Source: Bacteroidia bacterium
GTDB taxonomy: Bacteria > Bacteroidota > Bacteroidia > CAILMK01 > JBBDIG01
Direction: 5' to 3'
Assembly: GCA_040880525.1 (NCBI GenBank)
Contig: JBBDIG010000038.1
Coordinates: forward strand, 57,575 to 111,079
DNA: 53,505 nucleotides
This document shows, one piece after another, positions 27,160 through 35,993 of the stretch (position 1 is its first letter; each line of letters begins with the position of its first letter). A program made the position numbers and the translations under genes. The notes beneath the pieces are model-generated. The model saw only the letters and a program-made list of their open reading frames with translations, ran no database searches and had not been told where the DNA came from.

Positions 27160-28674
27160 ATGAAATCACTCAATTTATTATTCGCGATAGCTGGATCATT
27201 GATAATATTTTCATCATGCTCATCATACCAAGTGGCAAAGGGAACAGATGATGTTTACTTTACTCCTGAAGATCCCCAATATGTGGCGGCCGTAACAAAA
27301 GCGAACCCGGCACCCGGCACTCTTTCAGATAACCGAAACCTTTCTACCAATCCGGATTCTGAAAGGCACTATGAAAATGATCAGTCCTATAGCCGCAGTA
27401 GTTCCTCTGAACAAACCACTGATGAAGGAGGCAATACCTATATCTATAATAATTATTATGATGACGATTATTACTATTCCCGCAGGTTGAGGAGGTTTCA
27501 TGTAGCACCTTCAGTAGGATTTGGCTACTATGATCCATTCTTTTCTTCGCCATATTATTATGATCCTTTTTTCCGGCCTGGATTATCAGTTAATATCAAT
27601 ATTGGCTATGGATATGGCTACGGTTACGGCTATCCATATTACCGTCCCTTCCCTTATTACTACCGTCCGTATTTTCCTTATGGTTACCCTTATTATGGCG
27701 GATTTCCTTATTACGGTTATTCCCATTACAATCCTTATTATGAAGGATATGGCTATCACCATCCATATTATTCACAGGTTCCGGGAACTGGTGGCGGATC
27801 AGGTTCAACACCATATTATCCGGTTGAGAACACGATGTATGGTCCCAGAGGTAGCAGCATGAGCAATAATGTTGGTTCCGGCAGCAACAGGAATACCGGC
27901 AGCCCAGGCCGCGTGGATAAGGTAGTACAGGAAGATGAATCAAACAGCCGGCAGGGAGCAGAAAGCGCCACAAAAAGCAATGAAATCCGCAGGGATGTGG
28001 ACTACCGGGAGTATGAGAGAAATACCGAGTATGGGACGCAACCTGCCGAAGAAGTTAAACAAGGTGAAAGGCCTGTACGCCAATCAGGCGAATCAAATAG
28101 TCCTGTGGAAGAACGGGCGAGCGAACCTGCCAGATCTACCAATCCCGCAGAGCAAAATGCACGACCGGAACGAAATACGAATCAGCAGGAACCAGTAAGG
28201 CAATCAGAACCTGAACGGCAACAAGAGCCTGAGCGGATTGAGCAGCGCAATCAGCAGGAACCTGTGAGGCAGTCAGAACCTAGGCGGCAACAAGCGCCTG
28301 AAAGGATGGAGCCGCGTAATCAGCCGCAGGAGCCTGTTCGCCAACAGAATCCTACTCCATCGCGAAACGAAAATTATTCGCCTCCGAGCCGGCAAACAAC
28401 ACCTCAGAGAAGTGAGCCTACCAGGTCAGTAGAACCAAGACAAAACCGTACGCCCCAATATAACGCTCCCCGGAGTAGTCCACGAAGCACCCCCAGGCAG
28501 AACACCCGGCCATCAAGGGATTATTCTACTCCATCCCGGTCTTCGAGCCCCAGTTATCAACGCTCCACTCCTTCGCCAACAAGGAGCAGTGGGAGCTATA
28601 ATCGTGGCTCCAATTCCAGAAGCAGCACCCCGGCCCGCGGTGGAAGCAATAACAGCCCGCGAAGAGGGCGGTGA
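27160..28674 (+). CDS. Low-complexity lipoprotein (Tyr/Gly-rich then Gln/Pro/Arg-rich)
   Basis: The 504-residue product has a lipoprotein signal (IAGSLIIFSSCSS, Cys near residue 20). YQVAKGTDDVYFTPEDPQY follows, a motif frequent at the N-terminus of Bacteroidota surface lipoproteins. Residues 105-210 are dominated by Tyr, Gly and Pro. Residues 280-504 are rich in Gln, Pro, Arg, Ser and Glu and contain two near-identical 23-residue units (NQQEPVRQSEPERQQEPE..., encoded by 28180-28248 and 28249-28317) and a partial third. No enzymatic domain is present. A surface-exposed, disordered or self-associating role is inferred. It lies 42 bases before an outer membrane protein gene. Confidence 0.85.
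   Translation: MKSLNLLFAIAGSLIIFSSCSSYQVAKGTDDVYFTPEDPQYVAAVTKANPAPGTLSDNRNLSTNPDSERHYENDQSYSRSSSSEQTTDEGGNTYIYNNYYDDDYYYSRRLRRFHVAPSVGFGYYDPFFSSPYYYDPFFRPGLSVNINIGYGYGYGYGYPYYRPFPYYYRPYFPYGYPYYGGFPYYGYSHYNPYYEGYGYHHPYYSQVPGTGGGSGSTPYYPVENTMYGPRGSSMSNNVGSGSNRNTGSPGRVDKVVQEDESNSRQGAESATKSNEIRRDVDYREYERNTEYGTQPAEEVKQGERPVRQSGESNSPVEERASEPARSTNPAEQNARPERNTNQQEPVRQSEPERQQEPERIEQRNQQEPVRQSEPRRQQAPERMEPRNQPQEPVRQQNPTPSRNENYSPPSRQTTPQRSEPTRSVEPRQNRTPQYNAPRSSPRSTPRQNTRPSRDYSTPSRSSSPSYQRSTPSPTRSSGSYNRGSNSRSSTPARGGSNNSPRRGR
28180..28335 (+). repeat. 69-bp in-frame tandem repeat inside the low-complexity lipoprotein gene
   Basis: Two complete 69-bp units (28180-28248, 28249-28317) and a partial third encode the 23-residue Gln/Glu/Pro/Arg motif. 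Because the unit is a multiple of three, copy-number change by slippage would lengthen or shorten the protein without shifting the frame. Confidence 0.85.
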
Positions 28675-28716
28675 TAAATCAGTTTCACCCTATAATGATC
28701 TCAATCAGCAGCGCGC

Positions 28717-30204
28717 ATGAAATTTATTATCCTTTTTCTTCTTTCGTTCATGATTTTGGGATCAGGCATAGTAACCGCCCAAAATCATATAGAAGCCCTT
28801 AGGTATTCTCAGAATTTTTATCAATCGGATGCGCGCGCTCTGGGTATGGGCAATGCAATGGGCGCGGTAGGCGGGAGTTTCATTGGCAGCATTCTTAATC
28901 CGGCAGGACTGGCCATTTCCAAACGCAACGAAATCTTTATTACACCGGCACTGATCCAGACCAATGCCAATAGCTTGTACCGGGGAAATATGGAAAGCGA
29001 TGGGGCTGGTGGAATGAGAATTGGCAATGCCGGTATATCATTAACAACCCTGAATTATAGTTTGGGCAAATTGGTGACGGAAGGATGGGTGAATTACACT
29101 TTTGCATTTGGCTTTAATCGTACCAATGACTTTCACCAAAATACCTTCTATGCCGGGTTCAATCAGGATAACTCAATCATGCAGGCGCTGGCCTTGGATG
29201 CTCAGGGTATTGACCCCTTAGACTTTGAAGACTATAATTCCCGCGAATCGCAGGCATACTTTGCCTATCTCATCAATCCCGTTGGAGGCCAGGAACCCTT
29301 TGAATATTATACTGCACTGGACGATTCGGCAATAGATATAGTACAGCAAAAATCTATACAGCGCAGGGGAGCTGCCAATGATATTACCTTTTCATTTGCG
29401 GCAAACTACTCCAACAAACTTTACCTGGGTTTGACGTTAGGAATTCCTACGATTGGATTTCATGAAAGGTCGACTTACCGGGAAGTGAACCGGAATCCGG
29501 AAGAAACAAACTTTGAAAGCCTGGAACTACGGGAAAGTATAGACACGCGCGGCTTTGGGGTTCATGGCATTTTCGGCCTGATTTACCGGCCTTCTGCAGC
29601 CGCCCGTTTTGGATTGAGTGTGGAAACCCCTACCAATTTCAGGATTAACGATAACTATAGCTTTTCTACTACCTCTGAACTCCTCATAGATGATGACGGT
29701 ACTTTTACCTCAGATGAAGGAGAGTTTGATTATAATCTCACCACGCCATTAAAACTCAGGACCAGCGGGGCTTTCTTTTTTGAGGATAATGGGTTTCTTT
29801 CGGTTGATTACATGTTCTCCAATATTTCCAAAAGCTCCCTGACCTCCGATCTCTATGACTTTTTCAGTGAGAACCGAAACATTGAAAACTTTTACCGCTC
29901 AGTCCATGACGTAAAATTCGGAGGTGAGTTTCGTTATGATACCTACTACCTGCGGGCAGGACTTGGATTTGCTACTACCCCTTTTAATGATGACCTTGTG
30001 CCTAAAGCCGCCAATAGCAGCAGCCGGTCGTATTCTTTGGGTGGTGGATTCCGGGAAAACAATGTGTTCCTGGATCTGGGTTGGCAATTAACCAGTCGCA
30101 AAGAATTTGAAGTCCCGTATGAATTAGGAGAAACGGCTGTACCCGGTGCTGAAATGAGGATGAACAGAAATTTGTTCCTTTTGACGATCGGAACCCGTTT
30201 CTGA
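28717..30204 (+). CDS. OmpP1/FadL/TodX-type outer membrane transport protein
   Basis: The 495-residue product has a signal peptide (to about residue 21, GSGIVTAQ). It has the conserved N-terminal region of hydrophobic-compound porins (ARALGMGNAMGAVGGSFIGSILNPAGLAISKRNEIFITP). A series of amphipathic beta strands runs to a C-terminal aromatic residue (LTIGTRF), as expected for an outer membrane barrel. By family it would import fatty acids or other hydrophobic molecules, but the substrate cannot be read from sequence. It probably shares a transcript with the preceding lipoprotein gene (42-base gap) and converges on dnaA. Confidence 0.88.
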   Translation: MKFIILFLLSFMILGSGIVTAQNHIEALRYSQNFYQSDARALGMGNAMGAVGGSFIGSILNPAGLAISKRNEIFITPALIQTNANSLYRGNMESDGAGGMRIGNAGISLTTLNYSLGKLVTEGWVNYTFAFGFNRTNDFHQNTFYAGFNQDNSIMQALALDAQGIDPLDFEDYNSRESQAYFAYLINPVGGQEPFEYYTALDDSAIDIVQQKSIQRRGAANDITFSFAANYSNKLYLGLTLGIPTIGFHERSTYREVNRNPEETNFESLELRESIDTRGFGVHGIFGLIYRPSAAARFGLSVETPTNFRINDNYSFSTTSELLIDDDGTFTSDEGEFDYNLTTPLKLRTSGAFFFEDNGFLSVDYMFSNISKSSLTSDLYDFFSENRNIENFYRSVHDVKFGGEFRYDTYYLRAGLGFATTPFNDDLVPKAANSSSRSYSLGGGFRENNVFLDLGWQLTSRKEFEVPYELGETAVPGAEMRMNRNLFLLTIGTRF

Positions 30205-30257
30205 TCGACTTCCCGACCGGAATTGAGTTCAGAACCCAAACCCACATTCCATTTACT

Positions 30258-31691
30258 TTATCCCAGGTTTAGCGAGATCTGTTTTTCCAGCTCATCAATT
30301 TTGCTGCGGAAAGCTTTGTCCGTCTCAATCAGGTTGGAAACAGTTTGACAGGCATGTATCACCGTTGAATGATCGCGGCCACCGAAGTGCCTGCCAATCT
30401 TAGCCAATGAATCTTTGGTGAATTGCTTGGCGAAATACATCGAGATCTGCCGGGCCTGCACGATGTGCCGTTTCCTTGATTTTGATTTCAGCAACTCCAC
30501 CTCCATGCTGAAGTGTTCACAAATCAGGTCCTGTATATGATCAATGGTGAGCTCACGGGAAGAGTTCTTTATAAAGTTCTTCAGGATTTCGCGGGCCATT
30601 GGCAAGTCAATCTCTTTCTTGCTGATGGATGCATTGGCCAAAAGAGATATCAATGCACCTTCCAGTTCCCTCACGCTGGTAGTAATATTATACGCAACAT
30701 ATTCCACCACGTCTTTCTGAAGTTCAATTCCATTCTCATACATTTTGTGCTCCAGGATCGCCATGCGCGTTTCAAAATCAGGCGAAGTCATATCAGCAGA
30801 CAAACCCCATTTGAAACGGGAGAGCAGCCGTTCTTCCAGACCTTTCAGATCTTTTGGCGGGCGGTCAGAAGTCAGAATGAGTTGTTTATTATTCTGATGC
30901 AAATGGTTGAAAATATGAAAGAAGATGTCCTGTGTCCGGTCCTTATTAGCAAAGAACTGAACGTCATCAAGAATTAGTACGTCTATTAACTGATAGAAAT
31001 TGATAAAATCGTTTAAGCTGTTATTTTTCACCGCTTCAATAAACTGGTTGGTGAATTTTTCAGACGAAACGTAGAGGACAATCTTGTTCTTTAAGGTCTC
31101 CTTCACTTTGTTGCCGATAGACTGCGCCAGGTGGGTTTTGCCTAGGCCTACTCCTCCATAGATCACCAGGGGGTTGAACGAGGTACCTCCAGGTCTGGCC
31201 GCCACAGCCATTCCTGCTGATCGCGCAAGCCGGTTGCAATCTCCCTCTATAAAAGTATCAAAGGTGAAGTTGTTGTTGAGTTGCGAATCAATATTGAGCT
31301 TTTTAAGGCCCGGAATAATGAAGGGATTCTTAATCGAGGAGCTGATATTCATAGGCATGGAAATCTCAATTTCGTCTTCATGCCGGGCTTGCTGAGCCGG
31401 CATGTTGATAGTATATGGTTTGTGAGAACCTGAACTTTGCTCTACCACTATATTATATTCAAGTTTCGAGCCTGCACCAAGTTCCTTTTTCAGGGTCTTC
31501 TTCAGCAGATTCACATAATGTTCTTCGAGCCACTCATAGAAGAACAAACTCGGAACCTGAATGGTCAGGATCTTTCCTTCCAGCCTCACCGGCTTTATAG
31601 GAATAAACCATGTTTTATAACTCTGGGAGTTCACATTATCCTTGATAACAGACAAACAATTATTCCATACCTGCTCAGAGGTTATATTCAT
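30258..31691 (-). CDS. dnaA: Chromosomal replication initiator DnaA
   Basis: DnaA melts the replication origin and recruits the helicase. Domain I is at the N-terminus (VWNNCLSVIKDNVNSQSYKTWF). A variable linker follows, then the AAA+ domain with Walker A (YGGVGLGKTHLAQSIGN), Walker B (VLILDDVQFF) and sensor motifs (TSDRPPKDL). The C-terminal helix-turn-helix carries the DnaA signature GGRDHSTVIHACQ. Three ATGs stand in frame (31700, 31697, 31691). Homologues usually begin MNITSEQVW, so 31691 is preferred. It converges with the porin gene. The 500 bases upstream contain no clear DnaA boxes. Confidence 0.97.
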   Translation of the reverse strand: MNITSEQVWNNCLSVIKDNVNSQSYKTWFIPIKPVRLEGKILTIQVPSLFFYEWLEEHYVNLLKKTLKKELGAGSKLEYNIVVEQSSGSHKPYTINMPAQQARHEDEIEISMPMNISSSIKNPFIIPGLKKLNIDSQLNNNFTFDTFIEGDCNRLARSAGMAVAARPGGTSFNPLVIYGGVGLGKTHLAQSIGNKVKETLKNKIVLYVSSEKFTNQFIEAVKNNSLNDFINFYQLIDVLILDDVQFFANKDRTQDIFFHIFNHLHQNNKQLILTSDRPPKDLKGLEERLLSRFKWGLSADMTSPDFETRMAILEHKMYENGIELQKDVVEYVAYNITTSVRELEGALISLLANASISKKEIDLPMAREILKNFIKNSSRELTIDHIQDLICEHFSMEVELLKSKSRKRHIVQARQISMYFAKQFTKDSLAKIGRHFGGRDHSTVIHACQTVSNLIETDKAFRSKIDELEKQISLNLG

Positions 31692-31700
31692 GGTCATCAA

Positions 31701-32225
31701 AATAAAGTTGGTTAGTAGGTTAAAATTTCAGGCCGGTCGCCAGCCCGAAATGGGGAGCTAATTTGAGGCTAATTTTTCAGAAAAAAATAAAGAATTACTG
31801 TTGATTTTTAAAGAATTTTTACAGGTACCGAAAGATTTTTTTTCGAGCTTTTTTGTCATTTTAAAGGAAAAATTATTTAGCGATGACGTTTACACAGGGA
31901 AATGAAACAGGGCTATTATTAACCTTATTATCAAATACTTACACCCGTCAACCGGGAGCTGGAAAAAATTAAAAGATTGTTCCAGACAGCTTCAAAATTG
32001 GCTGGTAGCACCGTGCCAGATTTTACTGATGGATTATTGATTTTTGTACTCATAATTGAGAAAAACTTTGTTTATAATAATTTCAGATTTTTTCTTGTTT
32101 TTATGGGAATTTTCTAACTCCTTGAACGCACTCTGAAGAAGGGGAAATAGAAGGAAAAAACAGGCTCCTGAAAACTTTTCCGGATTTTTTTTCTGAGGCC
32201 GGAAATTTTTTAAAATCTTCCTGAG
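31701..32225. other. AT-rich intergenic region upstream of dnaA
   Basis: There are 525 bases between the dnaA start and the end of the mutase gene. The stretch is rich in A/T runs. I searched both strands by eye for TTATCCACA-type DnaA boxes and found no convincing one, so it is not called an origin. It must hold the dnaA promoter, but no clean TTTG/TAnnTTTG pair is seen. A short inverted repeat (TTTCCGG/CCGGAAA, about 32180-32210) just after the mutase stop may contribute to termination. Confidence 0.5.
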
Positions 32226-33794
32226 TTATGTTCCGGAATATTCGCCTGCCACTTTCCTGAAAGCATCGGCAATTTCGCCCAGGGTGCAATATGCTTCCAC
32301 GGCTTCTACAATATGCGGCATTAGGTTTTCCGAAGTGGCGGCCTTTTCCTCCAATCTCTTCAGCAAGGCGGCCACTTTCTCCGGGTTGCGAATGGCTTTC
32401 AGTTTCCGCAGTTCTTCGATCTGGTAATCTCGAATATTGTCATCCACGCTGAATACGTTCATCTGGGTCTGATCATCCGTTTCGTATTTATTTACCCCTA
32501 CAATGATTCTTTCCTGCTCCTCCACCCTGGTTTGATACTCATAAGCTGCGCGCGCAATCTCATCCTGTATATATCCAGCTTCGATGGCACTTACAGAGCC
32601 ACCCATTGCATCTATTCTTTCAATATACTCCCACGCTTTTGCTTCCAGTTCATCCGTAAGGGTTTCAACGAAATGGGAGCCGCCCATCGGATCGGCAGTG
32701 GCAGTGACCCCGCTTTCATGCGCAATGATCTGTTGTGTGCGCAAGGCAGTTTGGGCAGCTTGCTCGGTAGGGAGCGAAAGAGCCTCATCATAGCCATTGG
32801 TATGCAATGATTGCGTACCGCCCATTACAGCCGCCAGCGCCTGAAGCGCCACGCGCACCACATTATTCTCTGGCTGACGAGCGGTCAACGTAGATCCTCC
32901 CGTCTGGCTATGAAACCGCAGCATCATGGCTTTTTCATCCGTTGCGCCCATTTCCTTCATTATTCCCGCCCACATTCTCCGTGCAGCTCTGAACTTGGCA
33001 ATCTCCTCAAAGAAATTGTTATGGGCATTAAAAAAAAACGAAAGCCGTCTGCCAAAGACGTTAATGTCTAACCCTTTTGCCAGGGCAGCATTTACATAAG
33101 CCTTTCCATTGGCCAGCGTAAACGCAAGTTCCTGCGCTGCCGTTGATCCGGCTTCTCTGATGTGATAGCCTGAAATTGAGATTGTATTCCAACGCGGCAC
33201 CTCTTTACTGCAATATGCAAAAATATCAGTGATGAGGCGCATTGAAAATTTTGGAGGATATATATATGTACCGCGCGCGGCATATTCTTTAAGAATGTCG
33301 TTCTGTACCGTTCCGCTGATCTTTTTCAAGTCGGCTCCCTGTTTTTTTGCCAGGGCAATGTAAAGCGCCAGCAGGGTAGAAGCTGTGGCATTGATGGTCA
33401 TCGAAGAGGTGATCTTCTCCAGGTTTATCCCATCGAAAAGAATCTCCATGTCCTGGAGCGAATCAATGGCTACACCTACCTTACCTACTTCTCCCTCAGA
33501 AAATTCATGATCCGAATCATACCCGATTTGCGTTGGCAGGTCAAAAGCCACCGAAAGTCCGGTGGTGCCGTGGCTCAGAAGATAATGATAGCGCTTGTTG
33601 GATTCCTCTGCCGTAGAGAAGCCTGCATACTGCCGCATCGTCCAAAGCCGGCTGCGATACATTTCTTCATGAATTCCGCGCGTGTAGGGGAACTTGCCGG
33701 GATACTCATTTCTTTCTTTATGGCTGGTGTAAACCCGCTTTATGGCTATACCTGAATCAGTTGTGTATTTAGCTTCTCTTTCCGAATCTGTCAT
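32226..33794 (-). CDS. Methylmalonyl-CoA mutase family catalytic subunit (no B12-binding domain)
   Basis: The 522-residue product is the TIM-barrel catalytic part of an adenosylcobalamin-dependent acyl-CoA mutase. Hallmarks are [61 protein letters not shown] and [20 protein letters not shown]. From recalled alignments, the Tyr of EMY, the Arg of AARGTY and the His of SGYH correspond to substrate-binding residues typical of methylmalonyl-CoA mutase, which favours it over isobutyryl-CoA mutase. RLWT instead of the usual RPWT is unusual. The C-terminal cobalamin-binding domain is absent, so a separate B12 subunit must be supplied from outside this window. The start at 33794 is preceded by GGAAC-like pentamer repeats. 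Confidence 0.9.
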   Translation of the reverse strand: MTDSEREAKYTTDSGIAIKRVYTSHKERNEYPGKFPYTRGIHEEMYRSRLWTMRQYAGFSTAEESNKRYHYLLSHGTTGLSVAFDLPTQIGYDSDHEFSEGEVGKVGVAIDSLQDMEILFDGINLEKITSSMTINATASTLLALYIALAKKQGADLKKISGTVQNDILKEYAARGTYIYPPKFSMRLITDIFAYCSKEVPRWNTISISGYHIREAGSTAAQELAFTLANGKAYVNAALAKGLDINVFGRRLSFFFNAHNNFFEEIAKFRAARRMWAGIMKEMGATDEKAMMLRFHSQTGGSTLTARQPENNVVRVALQALAAVMGGTQSLHTNGYDEALSLPTEQAAQTALRTQQIIAHESGVTATADPMGGSHFVETLTDELEAKAWEYIERIDAMGGSVSAIEAGYIQDEIARAAYEYQTRVEEQERIIVGVNKYETDDQTQMNVFSVDDNIRDYQIEELRKLKAIRNPEKVAALLKRLEEKAATSENLMPHIVEAVEAYCTLGEIADAFRKVAGEYSGT

Positions 33795-33795
33795 G

Positions 33796-33820
33796 GTTCC
33801 CTTCCGTTCCGTTCTGTTCC
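33796..33820 (-). repeat. Pentamer microsatellite (GGAAC-like) just upstream of the mutase start
   Basis: Read on the minus strand, five consecutive pentamers (GGAAC, AGAAC, GGAAC, GGAAG, GGAAC) sit directly before the ATG at 33794. The purine-rich units can serve as ribosome-binding sequence, and slippage would change its spacing. Two units differ from the consensus, so the tract is imperfect. Confidence 0.6.
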
Positions 33821-34085
33821 CTGTTTGTATTTTAGGGATGTCTCGTCTTTAGTTCAAAGGTCTGGTTTTGGAGATTAAGATTCAACTATCAAACAGGTCA
33901 ATTTATTAGTTATAATATATCTATCTTAAGTCTATTTTGGCCGGGAAAATAAATATTAATTAAAATTTGTGACGGATTTTTTAATGGTGATTTAGAAAAA
34001 TCAAAACATTAAAACAAAATATGTTGATTAAAAAAAGAACGATTTCGGCAGGTTCAACCGTGAATTGAAAAAAGTTTCAGAAAAA
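33821..34085. other. AT-rich gene-free stretch between the mutase and ArsR genes
   Basis: This divergent intergenic region is strongly A/T-rich with long A runs. I see no open frame, RNA gene or strong dyad. It presumably holds the mutase promoter. A TTTG lies on the minus strand, but no good TAnnTTTG follows at the right distance. Confidence 0.4.
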
Positions 34086-34117
34086 TTTGCGTAGTCAAAT
34101 AACTACACTAATATTTG
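34086..34117 (+). promoter_or_regulatory. Promoter of the ArsR operon
   Basis: TTTG (34086-34089) is followed 19 bases later by TAATATTTG (34109-34117). This is the Bacteroidota promoter form, with one extra base within the -7 element. Transcription should begin near 34124, leaving a leader of only about a dozen bases before the ATG at 34136. Confidence 0.6.
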
Positions 34118-34132
34118 CAGCCAAATAGCTAC
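34091..34132 (+). promoter_or_regulatory. Twin operator sites for the ArsR regulator
   Basis: Site 1 (34091-34106) is GTAGT-CAAATA-ACTAC, a perfect 5-bp dyad between the -33 and -7 elements. Site 2 (34117-34132) is GCAGC-CAAATA-GCTAC, the same spacer with one mismatch between the arms, covering the start site. They are 26 bases apart centre to centre, about two and a half helical turns. The arrangement predicts that the product of the first gene represses its own operon. Confidence 0.65.
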
Positions 34133-34135
34133 ATA

Positions 34136-34450
34136 ATGAAGCTGAGACGAGACGTGTTCCAGGCAATAGCCGACCCAACCAGGAGGGCCATCCTGCTATT
34201 GGTAGCCTCACAAGCTATGACGGCAGGAGCGATCGCTTCAAACTTTGATACGGCAAGACCCACCGTTTCGAAGCACTTGCAGATCCTGACCGAATGCGAG
34301 CTGCTAAAGCCAGAGCAAAGCGGAAGAGAAATTTATTATCACATAAACCCCGGCAAAATCAAAGCTATTGCAGACTTTATTGAACCTTTTCGACAGATGT
34401 GGGATGACAGGTTTGATAAACTCGAAGCAATAATGAAAAAACATAAATAG
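34136..34450 (+). CDS. ArsR/SmtB-family transcriptional regulator
   Basis: The ~104-residue product is a winged-helix repressor: [18 protein letters not shown] at the N-terminus, a recognition helix in [18 protein letters not shown], and the wing ending in GREIYYHIN. The metal-binding CxC of true ArsR is absent, which fits the subgroup that is co-encoded with SRPBCC proteins (SdpR-like). A longer frame opening with TTG at 34115 would place codons inside the operator and promoter. The ATG at 34136 is therefore chosen. Twin operator-like dyads lie immediately upstream, so autoregulation is likely. The SRPBCC gene follows after 7 bases. Confidence 0.92.
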   Translation: MKLRRDVFQAIADPTRRAILLLVASQAMTAGAIASNFDTARPTVSKHLQILTECELLKPEQSGREIYYHINPGKIKAIADFIEPFRQMWDDRFDKLEAIMKKHK

Positions 34451-34457
34451 AAATTTA

Positions 34458-34925
34458 ATGACTCAAAAAACCCGGATAAATGCTCAGGAAGGCAAACAGG
34501 AATTGTTTATTTTCAGGGAATTCGATTTACCGCTTGAGTTGCTCTTCAGGGCGTATACAGAACCCGAAATTGTGGAGCAATGGATGGGAAATAAGGTGTT
34601 GAAGCTGGAATGCAGAAATCACGGCAGCTACCAATTTGAAACATCAGATGCCGATGGAAACGTGCTGCTTCGGTCAAACGGGGTTATCCACGAGTTTGGC
34701 ATGAATAAGAAAATTACACGGACTTTTGAAATGGAAAATACGCCTTTTCCTGTCCAGCTTGAATTCCTGGAATTTGAAAAAACCTCGGATGACACCAGCA
34801 ATCTGACTATACACATTATTTATAAATCAGTTGCAGACCGGGATAAAATGCTGCAATTGCCGTTTGCCAAAGGAATTAATATGGCGCATAATAAATTGCA
34901 AGAAGTTGTAGGCAAATTAAAATAA
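34458..34925 (+). CDS. SRPBCC (AHSA1-like) domain protein
   Basis: The 155-residue product has the helix-grip fold of the START/AHSA1 family: FREFDLPLELLFRAYTEPEIVEQWMG near residues 20-45, strands through LKLECRNHGSYQFET and VIHEFGMNKKITRTFEME, and a long C-terminal helix (FAKGINMAHNKLQEVVGKL). The family binds hydrophobic ligands in a deep cavity, and its partners here are unknown. Pairing with an ArsR-type repressor is a widespread arrangement in Bacteroidota and actinobacteria. It starts 7 bases after the regulator. Confidence 0.92.
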   Translation: MTQKTRINAQEGKQELFIFREFDLPLELLFRAYTEPEIVEQWMGNKVLKLECRNHGSYQFETSDADGNVLLRSNGVIHEFGMNKKITRTFEMENTPFPVQLEFLEFEKTSDDTSNLTIHIIYKSVADRDKMLQLPFAKGINMAHNKLQEVVGKLK

Positions 34926-35004
34926 TACGTTACGCCATGTGGAGATAAAAGGTACTTGAACTAAGAATTTTCAATAAGAAAGATGAACCGAACAAAAACA
35001 CATC

Positions 35005-35397
35005 ATGAAAAAGAGAGATAAAATTATCTATTGGATTGCCACGGTATGGCTGGCATTGGGAATGACTTCCGCTGGAATAGTGCAGATCATCAAAATAGAG
35101 GAAGAAGTTGAAATGATGAATCATTTAGGATATCCGACATATTTACTAACAATACTCGGAATCGGAAAAATTCTGGGAGTGATAGCCATCCTCATTCCTA
35201 AATTCCCCCTGCTTAAAGAATGGGCTTATGCCGGGTTTTTCTTTACAATGGTTGGGGCAATAACTTCTCACCTTATATTAAATGATTCATTTGGCGAAAT
35301 ATTCCCGCCTGTATTACTTTTGGTACTTATAGCTGTGTCCTGGTATTTCAGGCCTGCGGAGAGAAAAACAGTTTCAGTTAACCAAACCAGCGAATAA
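35005..35397 (+). CDS. DoxX-like integral membrane protein
   Basis: The 130-residue product has four predicted membrane segments (about residues 8-30, 45-68, 74-92, 97-117). It has the DoxX-like pattern MMNHLGYPTYLLTILGIGKILGVIAIL and LKEWAYAGFFFTMVGAITSHL. Members of this family are common beside ArsR/SRPBCC genes, and their biochemical role is not settled. It lies 79 bases after the SRPBCC gene and 1 base before the DUF4256 gene. Confidence 0.9.
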   Translation: MKKRDKIIYWIATVWLALGMTSAGIVQIIKIEEEVEMMNHLGYPTYLLTILGIGKILGVIAILIPKFPLLKEWAYAGFFFTMVGAITSHLILNDSFGEIFPPVLLLVLIAVSWYFRPAERKTVSVNQTSE

Positions 35398-35398
35398 C

Positions 35399-35956
35399 AT
35401 GAAAAAGGAATTATCAGAGAATGAACATGAAACATTACTCAAAACTTCAAAAATGCGTTTTGAGAAAAATTTAGATCGCCATAAAGGAATTAAATGGTCT
35501 GAAGTACAAACCAAGCTTGAAGCGAATCCGGAAAAGTTATGGTCGCTCCATGCCATGGAAGAAACAGGCGGTGAACCTGACGTAGCAGGATTTGTCAAAA
35601 AGACTGGTGAGTATATTTTTTACGATTGCAGCGCGGAATCTCCTAAAGGCCGAAGGAGTATATGTTACGACCATGAGGCATTAGAATCGAGGAAAAAACA
35701 CAAACCTAAGCACAGTGCAGTTGGCATGGCAGAGGAAATGGGCATTGAGCTACTAACGGAAGAACAATACCGGGAGCTGCAAAAGCTCGGAAAGTTTGAC
35801 ACCAAAACTTCCAGTTGGCTAAAAACTCCTGCTGACATCAGAAAACTGGGAGGAGCAATTTTCGGGGATTGGCGATTTGGTCAAGTATTTATTTATCACA
35901 ATGGCGCTGAATCTTATTACGGTGCAAGAGGTTTCAGAGGCTTGTTAAAAGTTTAA
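35399..35956 (+). CDS. DUF4256 domain protein
   Basis: The 185-residue product matches DUF4256: TSKMRFEKNLDRHKGIKWSEV, LWSLHAMEETGGEPDV, YIFYDCSAESPKGRRSICYD and MGIELLTEEQYRELQKLGKFD, then WLKTPADIR and GARGFRGLLKV at the end. It is a soluble protein with no known activity. It closes the ArsR-SRPBCC-DoxX-DUF4256 operon, a set I recall recurring in Bacteroidota and Firmicutes. Confidence 0.92.
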   Translation: MKKELSENEHETLLKTSKMRFEKNLDRHKGIKWSEVQTKLEANPEKLWSLHAMEETGGEPDVAGFVKKTGEYIFYDCSAESPKGRRSICYDHEALESRKKHKPKHSAVGMAEEMGIELLTEEQYRELQKLGKFDTKTSSWLKTPADIRKLGGAIFGDWRFGQVFIYHNGAESYYGARGFRGLLKV

Positions 35957-35993
35957 TTCCTAAGCAATTAATAATACCAGGTCTGATAAATTA

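Noticed and set aside
31701-32225. Replication origin next to dnaA
   Set aside because: No convincing DnaA boxes or AT-rich 13-mer repeats. Being next to dnaA is not enough in this phylum.
34050-34062. tRNA-like T-loop (ggttcaacc)
   Set aside because: No acceptor stem or anticodon arm can be folded around it. No other tRNA-like signature was seen in any intergenic region.
34115-34135. TTG start for the ArsR regulator
   Set aside because: It lies within the -7 element and operator. The ATG at 34136 begins the conserved domain.
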